5,462 nt of DNA from Ignavibacteriota bacterium (GTDB taxonomy: Bacteria; Bacteroidota; UBA10030; JAHEZR01), in assembly GCA_023251005.1 (NCBI GenBank), contig JAHEZR010000072.1, forward strand, positions 1 through 5,462, written 5' to 3'. Of the stretch, positions 1 through 5,462 are shown in pieces. The notes under the pieces were generated by a model. It did not search any database. It worked only from the letters and a program-made list of their open reading frames with translations, and had not been told where the DNA came from. Each line of letters starts with the position of its first letter. Position 1 is the stretch's first letter. A program made the position numbers and the translations under genes.

Positions 1-363
1 GAGTCGATCGCAAGAATGAAAAGGGCCTTGAGGGAATATGAGATCCTAGGTGTCACAACCAACATTTCTGTAAACCTATTCATCATGGAGCATCCAAAAT
101 TTCTGGACGGTGATTTCGATACTCACTTTTTTCCAAATTATTTCAGCCCTGACTTGCTTCCAGTTCCCGAGGAAAGGCACCTTGAAGTAGCAGCAATTGT
201 TTGTAGCCTCTTGCGACATCAAAAGAAAATTGGACAAGCGATAATCTCCTTTAATGGTTGGGCTAAAGAGTCAAGAAAGACTTCCCACGAGTTGCACTCA
301 CTAAACAACAGACATGGATCGAGCAGCTGGAAGAGCCAGCGCCTTGACAACCTCAGGTCTTAA
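1..363 (+). CDS. accC: Biotin carboxylase subunit of an acyl-CoA carboxylase, C-terminal fragment (5' end outside window)
   Basis: The reading frame is open from the first base and ends at TAA 361-363, leaving 120 residues of a protein that is normally about 450-500 residues. Biotin carboxylase uses ATP and bicarbonate to carboxylate the biotin on a carrier protein, in the cytoplasm. The visible part matches the family C-terminal domain: 'IARMKRALREYEILGV' followed by 'TNI', then 'EHPKF...GDFDTHFF', a very characteristic end of the carboxylase domain. The catalytic and ATP-grasp parts lie upstream, outside the window. After that comes a tail of about 75 residues ending in 'SSSWKSQR', which resembles the extended tail of propionyl/acetyl-CoA carboxylase alpha subunits more than the short E. 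coli AccC. The ATG at 16 is an internal methionine, not the start. The next gene, its biotin carrier, begins directly after the stop. The family call is firm; whether the substrate partner is acetyl- or propionyl-CoA cannot be told, since no carboxyltransferase gene is visible. Confidence 0.92.
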   Translation, partial: ESIARMKRALREYEILGVTTNISVNLFIMEHPKFLDGDFDTHFFPNYFSPDLLPVPEERHLEVAAIVCSLLRHQKKIGQAIISFNGWAKESRKTSHELHSLNNRHGSSSWKSQRLDNLRS

Positions 364-861
364 ATGAGCACGTATTCTGTTACTTCCAACTCCTTTCGCT
401 CAAGCATCTCGATTCTGGAGGATAATACGATTCTGCTGAACGGGATCAAGACCGAGGTTGGTATTGAAGAGTTGAGTCCAAATACGTTTTCTGTAGTGAG
501 TAATGGGTATTCTTTCAAGATCATAATTCAAGAAACCGAGGAGGGATATCAGGTTCTGTTGGACTCCATGTTGTGCGAATTTGCTGTCAAGTCTGAGCGT
601 GAGCTTCTGCTTGAATCTTATGCGATCAAACCGGATATCATGAATCAACATCTTGAGGTTCGTGCTCCAATGCCAGCGCTTGTTGTTGAAGTTGAAGTTG
701 CGCTAGGAGATTCAATTGAGTCGGGTCAGGGCCTATTGAAGCTCGAGGCAATGAAAATGGAGAACGAAATCAAGGCACATCAATCAGGTAAAGTAAAGCA
801 CATTCACGTGGCGAAAGGTGATACCGTAGAAAAAGGTGAGCTTCTCATCGTGCTAGAGTAA
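364..861 (+). CDS. Biotin carboxyl carrier protein of an acyl-CoA carboxylase
   Basis: A complete protein of 165 residues that carries biotin between the biotin carboxylase encoded just upstream and a carboxyltransferase not seen here. The C-terminal biotinyl domain spans about residues 97-165: '[13 protein letters not shown]', then the biotinylation motif 'EAMKMEN' with Lys131 (codon 754-756) as the biotin attachment site, then '[14 protein letters not shown]', the closing half of the flattened beta barrel. Residues 1-95 form a less conserved beta-rich region containing 'ERELLLES', resembling the N-terminal part of the separate carrier subunits of Bacteroidota/Chlorobiota-type acyl-CoA carboxylases rather than E. 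coli AccB with its Ala/Pro-rich linker. The usual 'APMPG' reads 'APMPA' here. The ATG abuts the upstream TAA (TAAATGA), with only a weak AGGT at 355-358 as ribosome site, so translation is probably coupled to the carboxylase gene. The carrier function is near certain; the exact carboxylase class is inferred. Confidence 0.95.
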   Translation: MSTYSVTSNSFRSSISILEDNTILLNGIKTEVGIEELSPNTFSVVSNGYSFKIIIQETEEGYQVLLDSMLCEFAVKSERELLLESYAIKPDIMNQHLEVRAPMPALVVEVEVALGDSIESGQGLLKLEAMKMENEIKAHQSGKVKHIHVAKGDTVEKGELLIVLE

Positions 862-874
862 TACTCAAGGAACT

Positions 875-879
875 GAGGA
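875..879 (+). promoter_or_regulatory. Ribosome binding site of purL (GAGGA)
   Basis: GAGGA sits 13 bases before the ATG at 893, in the 31-base gap after the biotin carrier gene. The spacing is longer than the usual 5-9 bases, so initiation may be moderate. The alternative ATG at 908 (codon 6) has only AAAGAG directly against it, too close to work well, so 893 remains the better start. Confidence 0.55.
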
Positions 880-892
880 AAAATCACATATC

Positions 893-3142
893 ATGATCAA
901 CAAAGAGATGCTTGCCGAGGAGCCCGTTGTTACACTTGAATTGGCGTTCGAGCACGGTCTTACCGAAGAAGAGTACGGGAGAATAATTCAGATATTGGGG
1001 CGAGTCCCTACGTATACTGAGCTTGGAATATACAGTGTAATGTGGAGTGAACATTGCAGTTATAAGAACTCCATTGCAGTACTTCGTAGCCTTCCACGGA
1101 CTGGCGGGAGGCTTCTGGTGGGTGCTGGAGAAGAGAACGCCGGCTTGGTGGACATCGGAGACGGGTACGCCGTTGCATTCAAGATTGAGAGCCACAATCA
1201 CCCCTCGGCTGTGGAACCTTATCAGGGAGCAGCAACGGGGATTGGTGGAATAATGAGAGACATATTCACTATGGGTGCTCGACCAATTGCAGCTCTCAAT
1301 TCGCTTCGCTTTGGTGATATACGAAACGAGAGAACCAAGCAGCTGATCCGAGGTGTGGTCAAGGGTATCGGAGATTATGGGAATAGTTTTGGCGTCCCGA
1401 CAGTGGCAGGAGAGGTTTATTTTGATCCATGCTATCAAGATAATCCGTTGGTAAATGCTATGGCCGTTGGGATCGTTAAGCACGGGCAGTGGGCAAGTGC
1501 CATCGCAAAGGGAGTAGGAAACCCTGTGCTGATCGTTGGCTCCGCCACGGGTCGGGATGGAATCCATGGAGCCACGTTTGCTTCTGAGGAGATTTCAGAG
1601 GCCTCCGAGGCTAAACGGCCGTCAGTACAGGTAGGTGATCCGTTTACGGAAAAGTTGCTTCTAGAAGCCTCCCTTGAAGCCATACGATCTGGATGCGTCG
1701 TGGGAATCCAAGATATGGGGGCCGCTGGGATTACCTGTTCCACATCGGAGATGAGTGCAAAGGGCAAATCCGGGATGGTGATCGATCTGGACCGTGTTCC
1801 ACCCCGGGAACTTGGGATTACCGCGTATGAACTCATGCTCTCCGAATCGCAAGAGCGGATGCTAGTCGTTGTTCAACAAGGATTCGAAAATAAAGTGAAG
1901 CGGATCTTTGCGAAATGGGATCTCCATGCTGAGATTATTGGCGAGGTGACCGAAGGGAGTAATCTCAGGGTTCAGCATATGGGGTCTGTCGTTGCGGATA
2001 TCCCGGCAGAATCTCTGGTGCTAGGCGGAGGTGCTCCTGTTTATGTAAGAGAATCAACTGAGCCGGAGTACCTAAAGCGAGTCCGTCAATTTGGTCCCGA
2101 CTCGGTTCCGATGCCATCTGACTTGAACGCGGTCCTGATCAATCTCCTCAGCTCTCCAAACATTGCGAGCAGGCGCTGGGTCTACCAGCAATATGATCAA
2201 ATGGTGAGAACAAATAACGTAGTATTAACAGGAGGGGACGCAGCCGTACTGCTGGTAAAGGGAACAGATAGAGCTCTTTCTATGAAGACAGACTGCAATA
2301 GCCGCTATGCGTATCTGAACCCATATCGTGGGGGGACAATTGCGGTAGCAGAATCAGCGCGCAACGTCGTGTGTACCGGTGCCGAGCCATTGGCGATTAC
2401 TAATTGTCTAAATTTTGGAAATCCATATGATCCTGAAATCTACTGGCAATTCAAGGAGGCCGTCCGAGGGATAGGGGACGCTTGTAGAGCCTTCGAAACC
2501 CCTGTAACGGGGGGAAATGTAAGCTTCTACAATGAGGGTCCCACAAGCTCTGTTTATCCAACTCCAGTGATTGGTATGGTTGGGCTGATCAATAACTTAG
2601 AAGATGTCACCACAAGCAGATTTAAGGACGAAGGAGATATCATTGTCCTGCTTGGAGGAACGTCGGGCCATGTTGGTGCCTCAGAATACCTGGCTAGAAT
2701 TCACGGACTTGTAGCCGGAGATGCTCCGGATTGCAACCTGGAAGAAGAACTCCGATTGCAAAAGGCTGTGCTTAAAGCTATACGGCAAGGAATTATCAAA
2801 TCAGCTCATGATTGCTCTGAAGGCGGCCTCGCAGTGTGCCTTGCTGAGTGTTGCATACTCAATGATGATCCCCGGATTGGCGCTGAGGTGATCCTAGGCA
2901 GTGGATCTAGACGAAAAGATTTTGTCCTTTTCGGAGAGGATCAAGGGAGGATCGTTGTTACGGTCCATCCCCAAAATTTGTCAAAGCTTGAGGCAACTGT
3001 TAGGGGTGAGTTTGTTGAGTACCAATTTATTGGGAGGGTAGGTGGAGCGGAATTGATAATAGATAAAGAGATCAGGATGTCTCGTGAGGACCTCTCAGAC
3101 TCGTACAATAAAGCCCTCGAGAAAGAGTTAAGTTCATATTAG
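893..3142 (+). CDS. purL: Phosphoribosylformylglycinamidine synthase subunit PurL (FGAM synthase II)
   Basis: PurL catalyses the fourth step of de novo purine synthesis in the cytoplasm: FGAR plus ATP and ammonia give FGAM. The protein has 749 residues, close to the roughly 740 of the Bacillus-type small PurL and far below the 1,300 of the fused gammaproteobacterial enzyme. It therefore needs separate PurQ (glutaminase) and PurS, neither of which is in the window. Conserved blocks appear in order: '[11 protein letters not shown]' at 50-60 with His54; '[18 protein letters not shown]' at 99-116 with the active-site His; '[14 protein letters not shown]' at 166-179; '[10 protein letters not shown]' at 271-280 and 'LSESQERM' at 316-323 closing the first AIRS-like half; then the second half with 'TGGDAAVL' at 446-453, 'GNVSFYNE' at 541-548, '[11 protein letters not shown]' at 638-648 and '[10 protein letters not shown]' at 680-689. 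No key residue appears lost. It follows the biotin carrier gene by 31 bases on the same strand, so the two are probably co-transcribed although their pathways are unrelated. Confidence 0.98.
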   Translation: MINKEMLAEEPVVTLELAFEHGLTEEEYGRIIQILGRVPTYTELGIYSVMWSEHCSYKNSIAVLRSLPRTGGRLLVGAGEENAGLVDIGDGYAVAFKIESHNHPSAVEPYQGAATGIGGIMRDIFTMGARPIAALNSLRFGDIRNERTKQLIRGVVKGIGDYGNSFGVPTVAGEVYFDPCYQDNPLVNAMAVGIVKHGQWASAIAKGVGNPVLIVGSATGRDGIHGATFASEEISEASEAKRPSVQVGDPFTEKLLLEASLEAIRSGCVVGIQDMGAAGITCSTSEMSAKGKSGMVIDLDRVPPRELGITAYELMLSESQERMLVVVQQGFENKVKRIFAKWDLHAEIIGEVTEGSNLRVQHMGSVVADIPAESLVLGGGAPVYVRESTEPEYLKRVRQFGPDSVPMPSDLNAVLINLLSSPNIASRRWVYQQYDQMVRTNNVVLTGGDAAVLLVKGTDRALSMKTDCNSRYAYLNPYRGGTIAVAESARNVVCTGAEPLAITNCLNFGNPYDPEIYWQFKEAVRGIGDACRAFETPVTGGNVSFYNEGPTSSVYPTPVIGMVGLINNLEDVTTSRFKDEGDIIVLLGGTSGHVGASEYLARIHGLVAGDAPDCNLEEELRLQKAVLKAIRQGIIKSAHDCSEGGLAVCLAECCILNDDPRIGAEVILGSGSRRKDFVLFGEDQGRIVVTVHPQNLSKLEATVRGEFVEYQFIGRVGGAELIIDKEIRMSREDLSDSYNKALEKELSSY

Positions 3143-3161
3143 ATAGATTACATAATATACA
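3143..3161. other. 19-base gap between convergent genes; weak AT-only dyad, no clear terminator
   Basis: The purL stop (3140-3142) and the stop of the minus-strand membrane protein gene (3162-3164) face each other across 19 AT-rich bases. The only symmetry is ATAAT at 3152-3156 and ATTAT at 3161-3165, a 5-base A/T stem with a 4-base loop, too weak for a normal intrinsic terminator. Termination of both transcripts either happens inside the opposite gene, is Rho-dependent, or is inefficient. Confidence 0.4.
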
Positions 3162-3422
3162 TTATTTGGTTTTTCCCTCCGTTTGCCTGTCCCGCCTTTG
3201 CCGCAGCCGACTAAGTAGAAAGATCAACACGCCAAGCAAGATCACCCCAACAGCCAAGACATTCATTCTCTCTTCAATTGGAGGAAGAACAACCGGGCCC
3301 TTTATTGATGACTGAAAGCTACTCGTTACAAGACAAAACGCATTCTGGACACTCGGCCCAACCACCCAAGAACTTAGCACAACAGCCTTCCGAAACACGT
3401 TGCTCAGGAATATGCTAACCAT
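3162..3422 (-). CDS. Small single-span membrane protein of unknown function at the end of the bc-complex operon
   Basis: I do not recognise this protein. The longest reading gives 86 residues starting at ATG 3422-3420, overlapping the last 8 bases of the cytochrome b gene, a layout typical of translational coupling. Residues 54-71 (VLAVGVILLGVLIFLLSR) form a clear membrane helix, followed by a strongly basic tail rich in Arg/Lys, which predicts the C-terminus in the cytoplasm. Residues 10-33 are mildly hydrophobic after an Arg-Lys pair and could be a poor signal peptide, but no good cleavage site or lipobox is seen. It has one cysteine and no CxxCH, so it is not a c-type cytochrome, though helix plus basic tail resembles the membrane anchor at the end of cytochromes c1 and f. 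No good ribosome site precedes the first ATG. The in-frame ATG at 3266-3264 (Met53) has purine-rich GAAGAGAGA directly before it and would give a 34-residue one-helix protein. By position it may be an accessory subunit of the complex; this is inference. Confidence 0.6.
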   Translation of the reverse strand: MVSIFLSNVFRKAVVLSSWVVGPSVQNAFCLVTSSFQSSIKGPVVLPPIEERMNVLAVGVILLGVLIFLLSRLRQRRDRQTEGKTK

Positions 3423-4488
3423 AATAAGCCAATCCGATTGTTAAAATGAGATATAAGATCAATACGACCCCAAGAACCGTAAAGAACCTGCTCCGCAAAT
3501 CCTGACTTGCTTTTCGATCGAGGAAAGGAATCGCAACCCAAATTATCGATGCAGAACCCACCAGGATGTTTACGAGAAGCTCGCCATTGATTGAAAAGAT
3601 CGTTGACGGAACCAGCCTTAAGGTTTGATATAGAGGGAGAAAGTACCATTCCGGCTTTATTCCAAGAGGTGCAGAAGCGAGTGGATCAGCTTTCTCACCT
3701 AGCCCCCAGGGAAGCAACGTTGCCAGTGTAATCAGTGCAAGGAGCCCGATCAGCCACGAAATGATATCACGATACAGAAAATTTGGGAAGAACCGAATCG
3801 GGGGATTCTTGACCTGAGTCCCGATTGGCACGCTGCTTCCAAGTACCTGGTTAAGTAGTATGTGAAAGCTTACTAAAACAAGCGTAAAGATCGGTAGAAT
3901 AATAACATGGATAGAGTACATGCGAGTCAAAGTTTCACTGCCGATTTCCTCACTTCCCTTTAATATTCCAACTCCCCATGTCCCAACAATGGGGAGTGTC
4001 TTTGGGACCTCTGTTCCGATCAACGTCGCGAAGTATGCCATCGTATCCCATGGCAAGAGATATCCAGTGAATCCGAATCCAAGCGCCAGAAATAACAGGA
4101 GCACACCTGAAATCCACATCAGCTCTCTCGGCTTCCTATACGCTCGCATGAGGAATGCACTAAACATGTGAATGAACAGGGTGCCAATCATCAGGTTTGC
4201 CGACCACGAGTGGATTGAACGAACCAACCAGCCGTACGACACCTCGTTTACAATTCCTTGGACACTTTCATAGGCTTGTTCCGGAGATGGCTTGTAATAC
4301 ATCGTGAGTAAAATACCAGAGATAACCTGCACAAGGAAAAAAACTAAGGTAAGGCCGCCGAAGTAGTACCAAAAGGAGTGTTTGTGCCGAGGAACCGATT
4401 TCTTTGAAAAATATGCGACAACATCCTGCAAAGGAAGTCGCTCATCTAACCATTTGAATATTCGGGGCCGCGGTGGTAGATGATTCAT
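3415..4488 (-). CDS. petB: Cytochrome b of a bc complex, fused cytochrome b6 / subunit IV type
   Basis: Integral membrane subunit that, with the Rieske protein encoded just upstream, oxidises quinol and moves electrons across the membrane. The 357 residues align along their length with cytochrome b6 (about 1-220) and then subunit IV (about 230-357). Seven membrane helices are expected, at about 40-64, 88-114, 123-145, 190-214, 242-261, 301-322 and 335-355. Four haem-ligand histidines are present: His93 and His107 in helix B (13 residues between) and His194 and His209 in helix D (14 between). The longer helix D spacing is the b6f pattern, not that of mitochondrial-type bc1. The Qo-site motif PEWY is at 279-282. 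The position of the b6 cysteine that holds haem c(n) is Tyr42, and the protein contains no cysteine at all. It starts 13 bases after the Rieske stop with only a weak AGG as ribosome site, suggesting coupled translation, and its 3' end overlaps the small membrane protein gene by 8 bases. The symbol follows b6f usage; qcrB is an alternative name. Confidence 0.95.
   Translation of the reverse strand: MNHLPPRPRIFKWLDERLPLQDVVAYFSKKSVPRHKHSFWYYFGGLTLVFFLVQVISGILLTMYYKPSPEQAYESVQGIVNEVSYGWLVRSIHSWSANLMIGTLFIHMFSAFLMRAYRKPRELMWISGVLLLFLALGFGFTGYLLPWDTMAYFATLIGTEVPKTLPIVGTWGVGILKGSEEIGSETLTRMYSIHVIILPIFTLVLVSFHILLNQVLGSSVPIGTQVKNPPIRFFPNFLYRDIISWLIGLLALITLATLLPWGLGEKADPLASAPLGIKPEWYFLPLYQTLRLVPSTIFSINGELLVNILVGSASIIWVAIPFLDRKASQDLRSRFFTVLGVVLILYLILTIGLAYYG
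3971..4008 (-). other. Two interlocking perfect inverted repeats inside the cytochrome b gene
   Basis: ACTCCCCAT at 3971-3979 is an exact inverted repeat of ATGGGGAGT at 3989-3997, a 9-base stem with a 9-base loop. The loop itself begins with GTCCCAA (3980-3986), which is an exact inverted repeat of TTGGGAC at 4002-4008, a 7-base stem. The two pairings cross, as in a pseudoknot, but zero bases separate 3979 from 3980, so both full stems can hardly form together. They are more likely alternative folds in the mRNA. The stretch encodes the loop between helices C and D (around 'VPKTLPIVGTWGVG'), so coding constraint alone may explain it. Confidence 0.45.
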
Positions 4489-4501
4489 TAGCAGTAGAGA
4501 C

Positions 4502-4933
4502 CTAAGCCTTTGAGACGATGATGGATGACTCTTCTATTTTAATTCTAAATGGGGCAAGCGGTTCAGGTGCGGGCCCAGCGATGTTTTTTCCATTCAAGTC
4601 AAACTGACTACCGTGGCAGTTGCATTCAAAGTGCGGTGTTCCTTCAGGCACGTATTGTACGATGCAACCTAGATGAGTGCAACGTGCCGAGAACGCCTTG
4701 AACTGACCCGATGTTGTATGGACAAGAATTACAGGATTCTTGTTGAACTTGAAAACTTTGGCGCTGTTGAATGGTAGGTCACCTAATGAGGCCACTCGGA
4801 TGGTCTCCCGGGCGATTTCCTTAGATTTCGGTGGTGTGATGAATTCTATTACAGCATGAATGAACGGAACTACTGTTGCGATGCTCCAGAGGCTAAGGAA
4901 TTTGGAAAGAAAGTCCCTCCTTTTAGAATCCAC
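4502..4933 (-). CDS. Rieske [2Fe-2S] iron-sulfur protein of the bc complex
   Basis: Membrane-anchored electron carrier that takes an electron from quinol at the Qo site of the cytochrome b encoded downstream. The 143 residues begin with 'KRRDFLSKF', a Tat-type twin-arginine motif, then one hydrophobic segment at about 14-33 that probably remains as the membrane anchor. The soluble domain carries both cluster boxes: CTHLGC at 85-90 and CNCHGS at 104-109. By family rules Cys85, His87, Cys104 and His107 bind the cluster, and Cys90-Cys106 form the disulfide. 'GPAPEPL' at 120-126 is the Pro loop. It is shorter than plant PetC (about 180), lacks a glycine-rich hinge after the anchor, and has Phe111 where high-potential proteins have Tyr. 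The start is GTG at 4933-4931, supported by the ribosome site just before it and by placing the twin arginine near the N-terminus. It lies 21 bases after the lipid kinase stop and 13 before cytochrome b. Symbols differ between bc1 (petA) and b6f (petC) usage, so none is given. Confidence 0.96.
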   Translation of the reverse strand: MDSKRRDFLSKFLSLWSIATVVPFIHAVIEFITPPKSKEIARETIRVASLGDLPFNSAKVFKFNKNPVILVHTTSGQFKAFSARCTHLGCIVQYVPEGTPHFECNCHGSQFDLNGKNIAGPAPEPLAPFRIKIEESSIIVSKA

Positions 4934-4936
4934 TGG

Positions 4937-4943
4937 CTTCCTT
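4937..4943 (-). promoter_or_regulatory. Ribosome binding site of the Rieske gene (AAGGAAG), supporting a GTG start
   Basis: On the minus strand AAGGAAG ends 3 bases before the GTG at 4933; its core AAGGA is 5 bases away. It lies in the 21-base gap after the lipid kinase gene. No ATG start is available nearby in frame that would keep the twin-arginine motif, so this site decides for the GTG. Confidence 0.65.
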
Positions 4944-4954
4944 AATTAACACGA

Positions 4955-5462
4955 TCATGAAACAGAATCTCCTACGATGACGCTCATTGCTTTTTCAAGA
5001 AGACCAATCTCAACGTTATTGACTCTTCTTCCAACCATTTCTCCATCTGCGTGGACAAAAAATTTCTGCTCAGACCCTATCGAGATCTTCCTCCCGACTT
5101 GAAATGTGACTCCTTTAAGGCCGAGATGATTCCCTCGCATCACCCTTGGCATGACCTGGAGAATCTTTGGAACAGACATATCATCCATCAAGCAGATATC
5201 CAATTGCCCGTCATCTACTTTGGCATTCGGGGTAAGGTAGAATCCGCCGCCAGCACACCTGCCGTTGCCGACAGCGATAAGCAAGTGCTTCCCAGCTCGG
5301 TGAAAGCCGTCAACAGTTACGTCAAACCTGGGAGCTTCATAACTTCCTAAGGTTCGAAAAACGGCAACCAGGTACAGCAACGTCCCTGAGATATGTTTAA
5401 TGTGCCGAGTCTTTTCGGCCACGGCGGCATCAAATCCTGCCCCCACCCCATTAACAAAGTAC
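4955..5462 (-). CDS. Diacylglycerol kinase / YegS-type lipid kinase, C-terminal part (5' end outside window)
   Basis: Members of this family phosphorylate diacylglycerol, sphingoid bases or related lipids with ATP at the inner face of the membrane. The frame is open to the window edge: the codons before the GTG at 5446 read Tyr-Phe-Val-Asn-Gly and complete the family block 'FVNGVGAGFDAAVAEK', so the GTG is an internal valine and the N-terminal nucleotide-binding domain is missing from the window. About 168 residues remain, the usual C-terminal beta-sandwich domain. They include 'AVGNGRCAGGGFYLTPNAKVDDGQLDI' (codons about 5272-5192), the most diagnostic block of the family, and 'VHADGEMV' with the acidic DGE at 5047-5039, which in the DgkB branch contains the proposed catalytic Asp. 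The stop is TGA 4957-4955. The Rieske gene follows after 21 bases on the same strand, so the kinase is probably the upstream member of the bc-complex transcript. Family membership is firm; the lipid substrate cannot be told. Confidence 0.92.
   Translation of the reverse strand, partial: YFVNGVGAGFDAAVAEKTRHIKHISGTLLYLVAVFRTLGSYEAPRFDVTVDGFHRAGKHLLIAVGNGRCAGGGFYLTPNAKVDDGQLDICLMDDMSVPKILQVMPRVMRGNHLGLKGVTFQVGRKISIGSEQKFFVHADGEMVGRRVNNVEIGLLEKAMSVIVGDSVS

Noticed and set aside
16..18. ATG as the start of the biotin carboxylase gene
   Set aside because: The preceding codons are in frame and read Glu-Ser-Ile-Ala-Arg, which belongs to the conserved C-terminal domain; the gene starts before the window.
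682..699. Short tandem repeat GTTGAA in the biotin carrier gene
   Set aside because: It encodes the alternating Val-Glu strand of the biotinyl domain and is explained by the protein sequence.
884..1567. Long open frame of 227 codons on the minus strand across the 5' part of purL
   Set aside because: It lies wholly antisense to a strongly conserved purL, its translation shows no recognisable domain and a cysteine/histidine-rich, disordered composition, and it has no neighbours in an operon; it is a shadow frame.
3152..3165. ATAAT/ATTAT dyad as an intrinsic terminator between purL and the small membrane protein gene
   Set aside because: A 5-base stem of only A/T pairs is too weak, and there is no GC-rich stem followed by a clear T run on either strand.
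3920..4171. Plus-strand open frame of 83 codons opposite cytochrome b
   Set aside because: Antisense shadow of the conserved cytochrome b gene, with low-complexity Pro/Ser-rich translation.
4921..4928. AGGAGG on the minus strand inside the start of the Rieske gene as a ribosome site for a later start
   Set aside because: It comes from the Lys-Arg-Arg codons of the twin-arginine motif, and no in-frame start codon follows at a usable distance; using a later start would remove the Tat motif.
5051..5350. Plus-strand open frame of 99 codons opposite the lipid kinase
   Set aside because: It is antisense to conserved kinase motifs and its translation has no recognisable family features.
5444..5446. 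GTG as the start of the lipid kinase
   Set aside because: The frame continues upstream to the window edge with residues that complete the family motif 'FVNGVGAGFD', so this codon is an internal valine and the gene is cut by the window.

Overview
The window is tightly packed bacterial DNA of moderate GC. It holds six protein-coding genes in two converging groups, with no RNA genes, mobile elements, CRISPR arrays or long non-coding stretches. No gap between genes exceeds about 31 bases. The gene content points to a respiring Gram-negative-type bacterium. The biotin-carrier architecture (a separate carrier of about 165 residues following an acyl-CoA carboxylase type biotin carboxylase) and the fused b6/subunit IV type cytochrome b recall the Bacteroidota/Chlorobiota/Ignavibacteria or Nitrospirota/deltaproteobacterial sphere. 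That placement is from memory of family resemblance and is not secure.

Plus strand, left to right: the C-terminal end of a biotin carboxylase (acyl-CoA carboxylase) subunit, cut by the window edge; a biotin carboxyl carrier protein whose start codon directly follows the carboxylase stop codon; and, after a 31-base gap, a complete large phosphoribosylformylglycinamidine synthase subunit (PurL). The first two proteins are partners in one enzyme: the carboxylase puts CO2 on the biotin of the carrier. PurL belongs to de novo purine synthesis and is probably read from the same transcript.

Minus strand, right to left: the C-terminal part of a diacylglycerol kinase/YegS-type lipid kinase, cut by the window edge; a Rieske iron-sulfur protein with a GTG start; a cytochrome b of the b6f/subunit IV fused type; and a small single-span membrane protein whose start overlaps the cytochrome b stop. 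Rieske protein plus cytochrome b form the core of a quinol-oxidising bc complex. No c-type cytochrome is encoded beside them on the downstream side, and the upstream neighbour visible is the lipid kinase.

The two groups meet tail to tail with only 19 bases between purL and the small membrane protein, and no convincing terminator. Promoters for both groups must lie outside the window. I see no clear new biological system. The points most worth checking are the unrecognised small membrane protein after cytochrome b (possibly only 34 residues long), the cysteine-free cytochrome b, the Tyr-to-Phe change in the Rieske cluster-binding loop, and a pair of interlocking inverted repeats within the cytochrome b gene.
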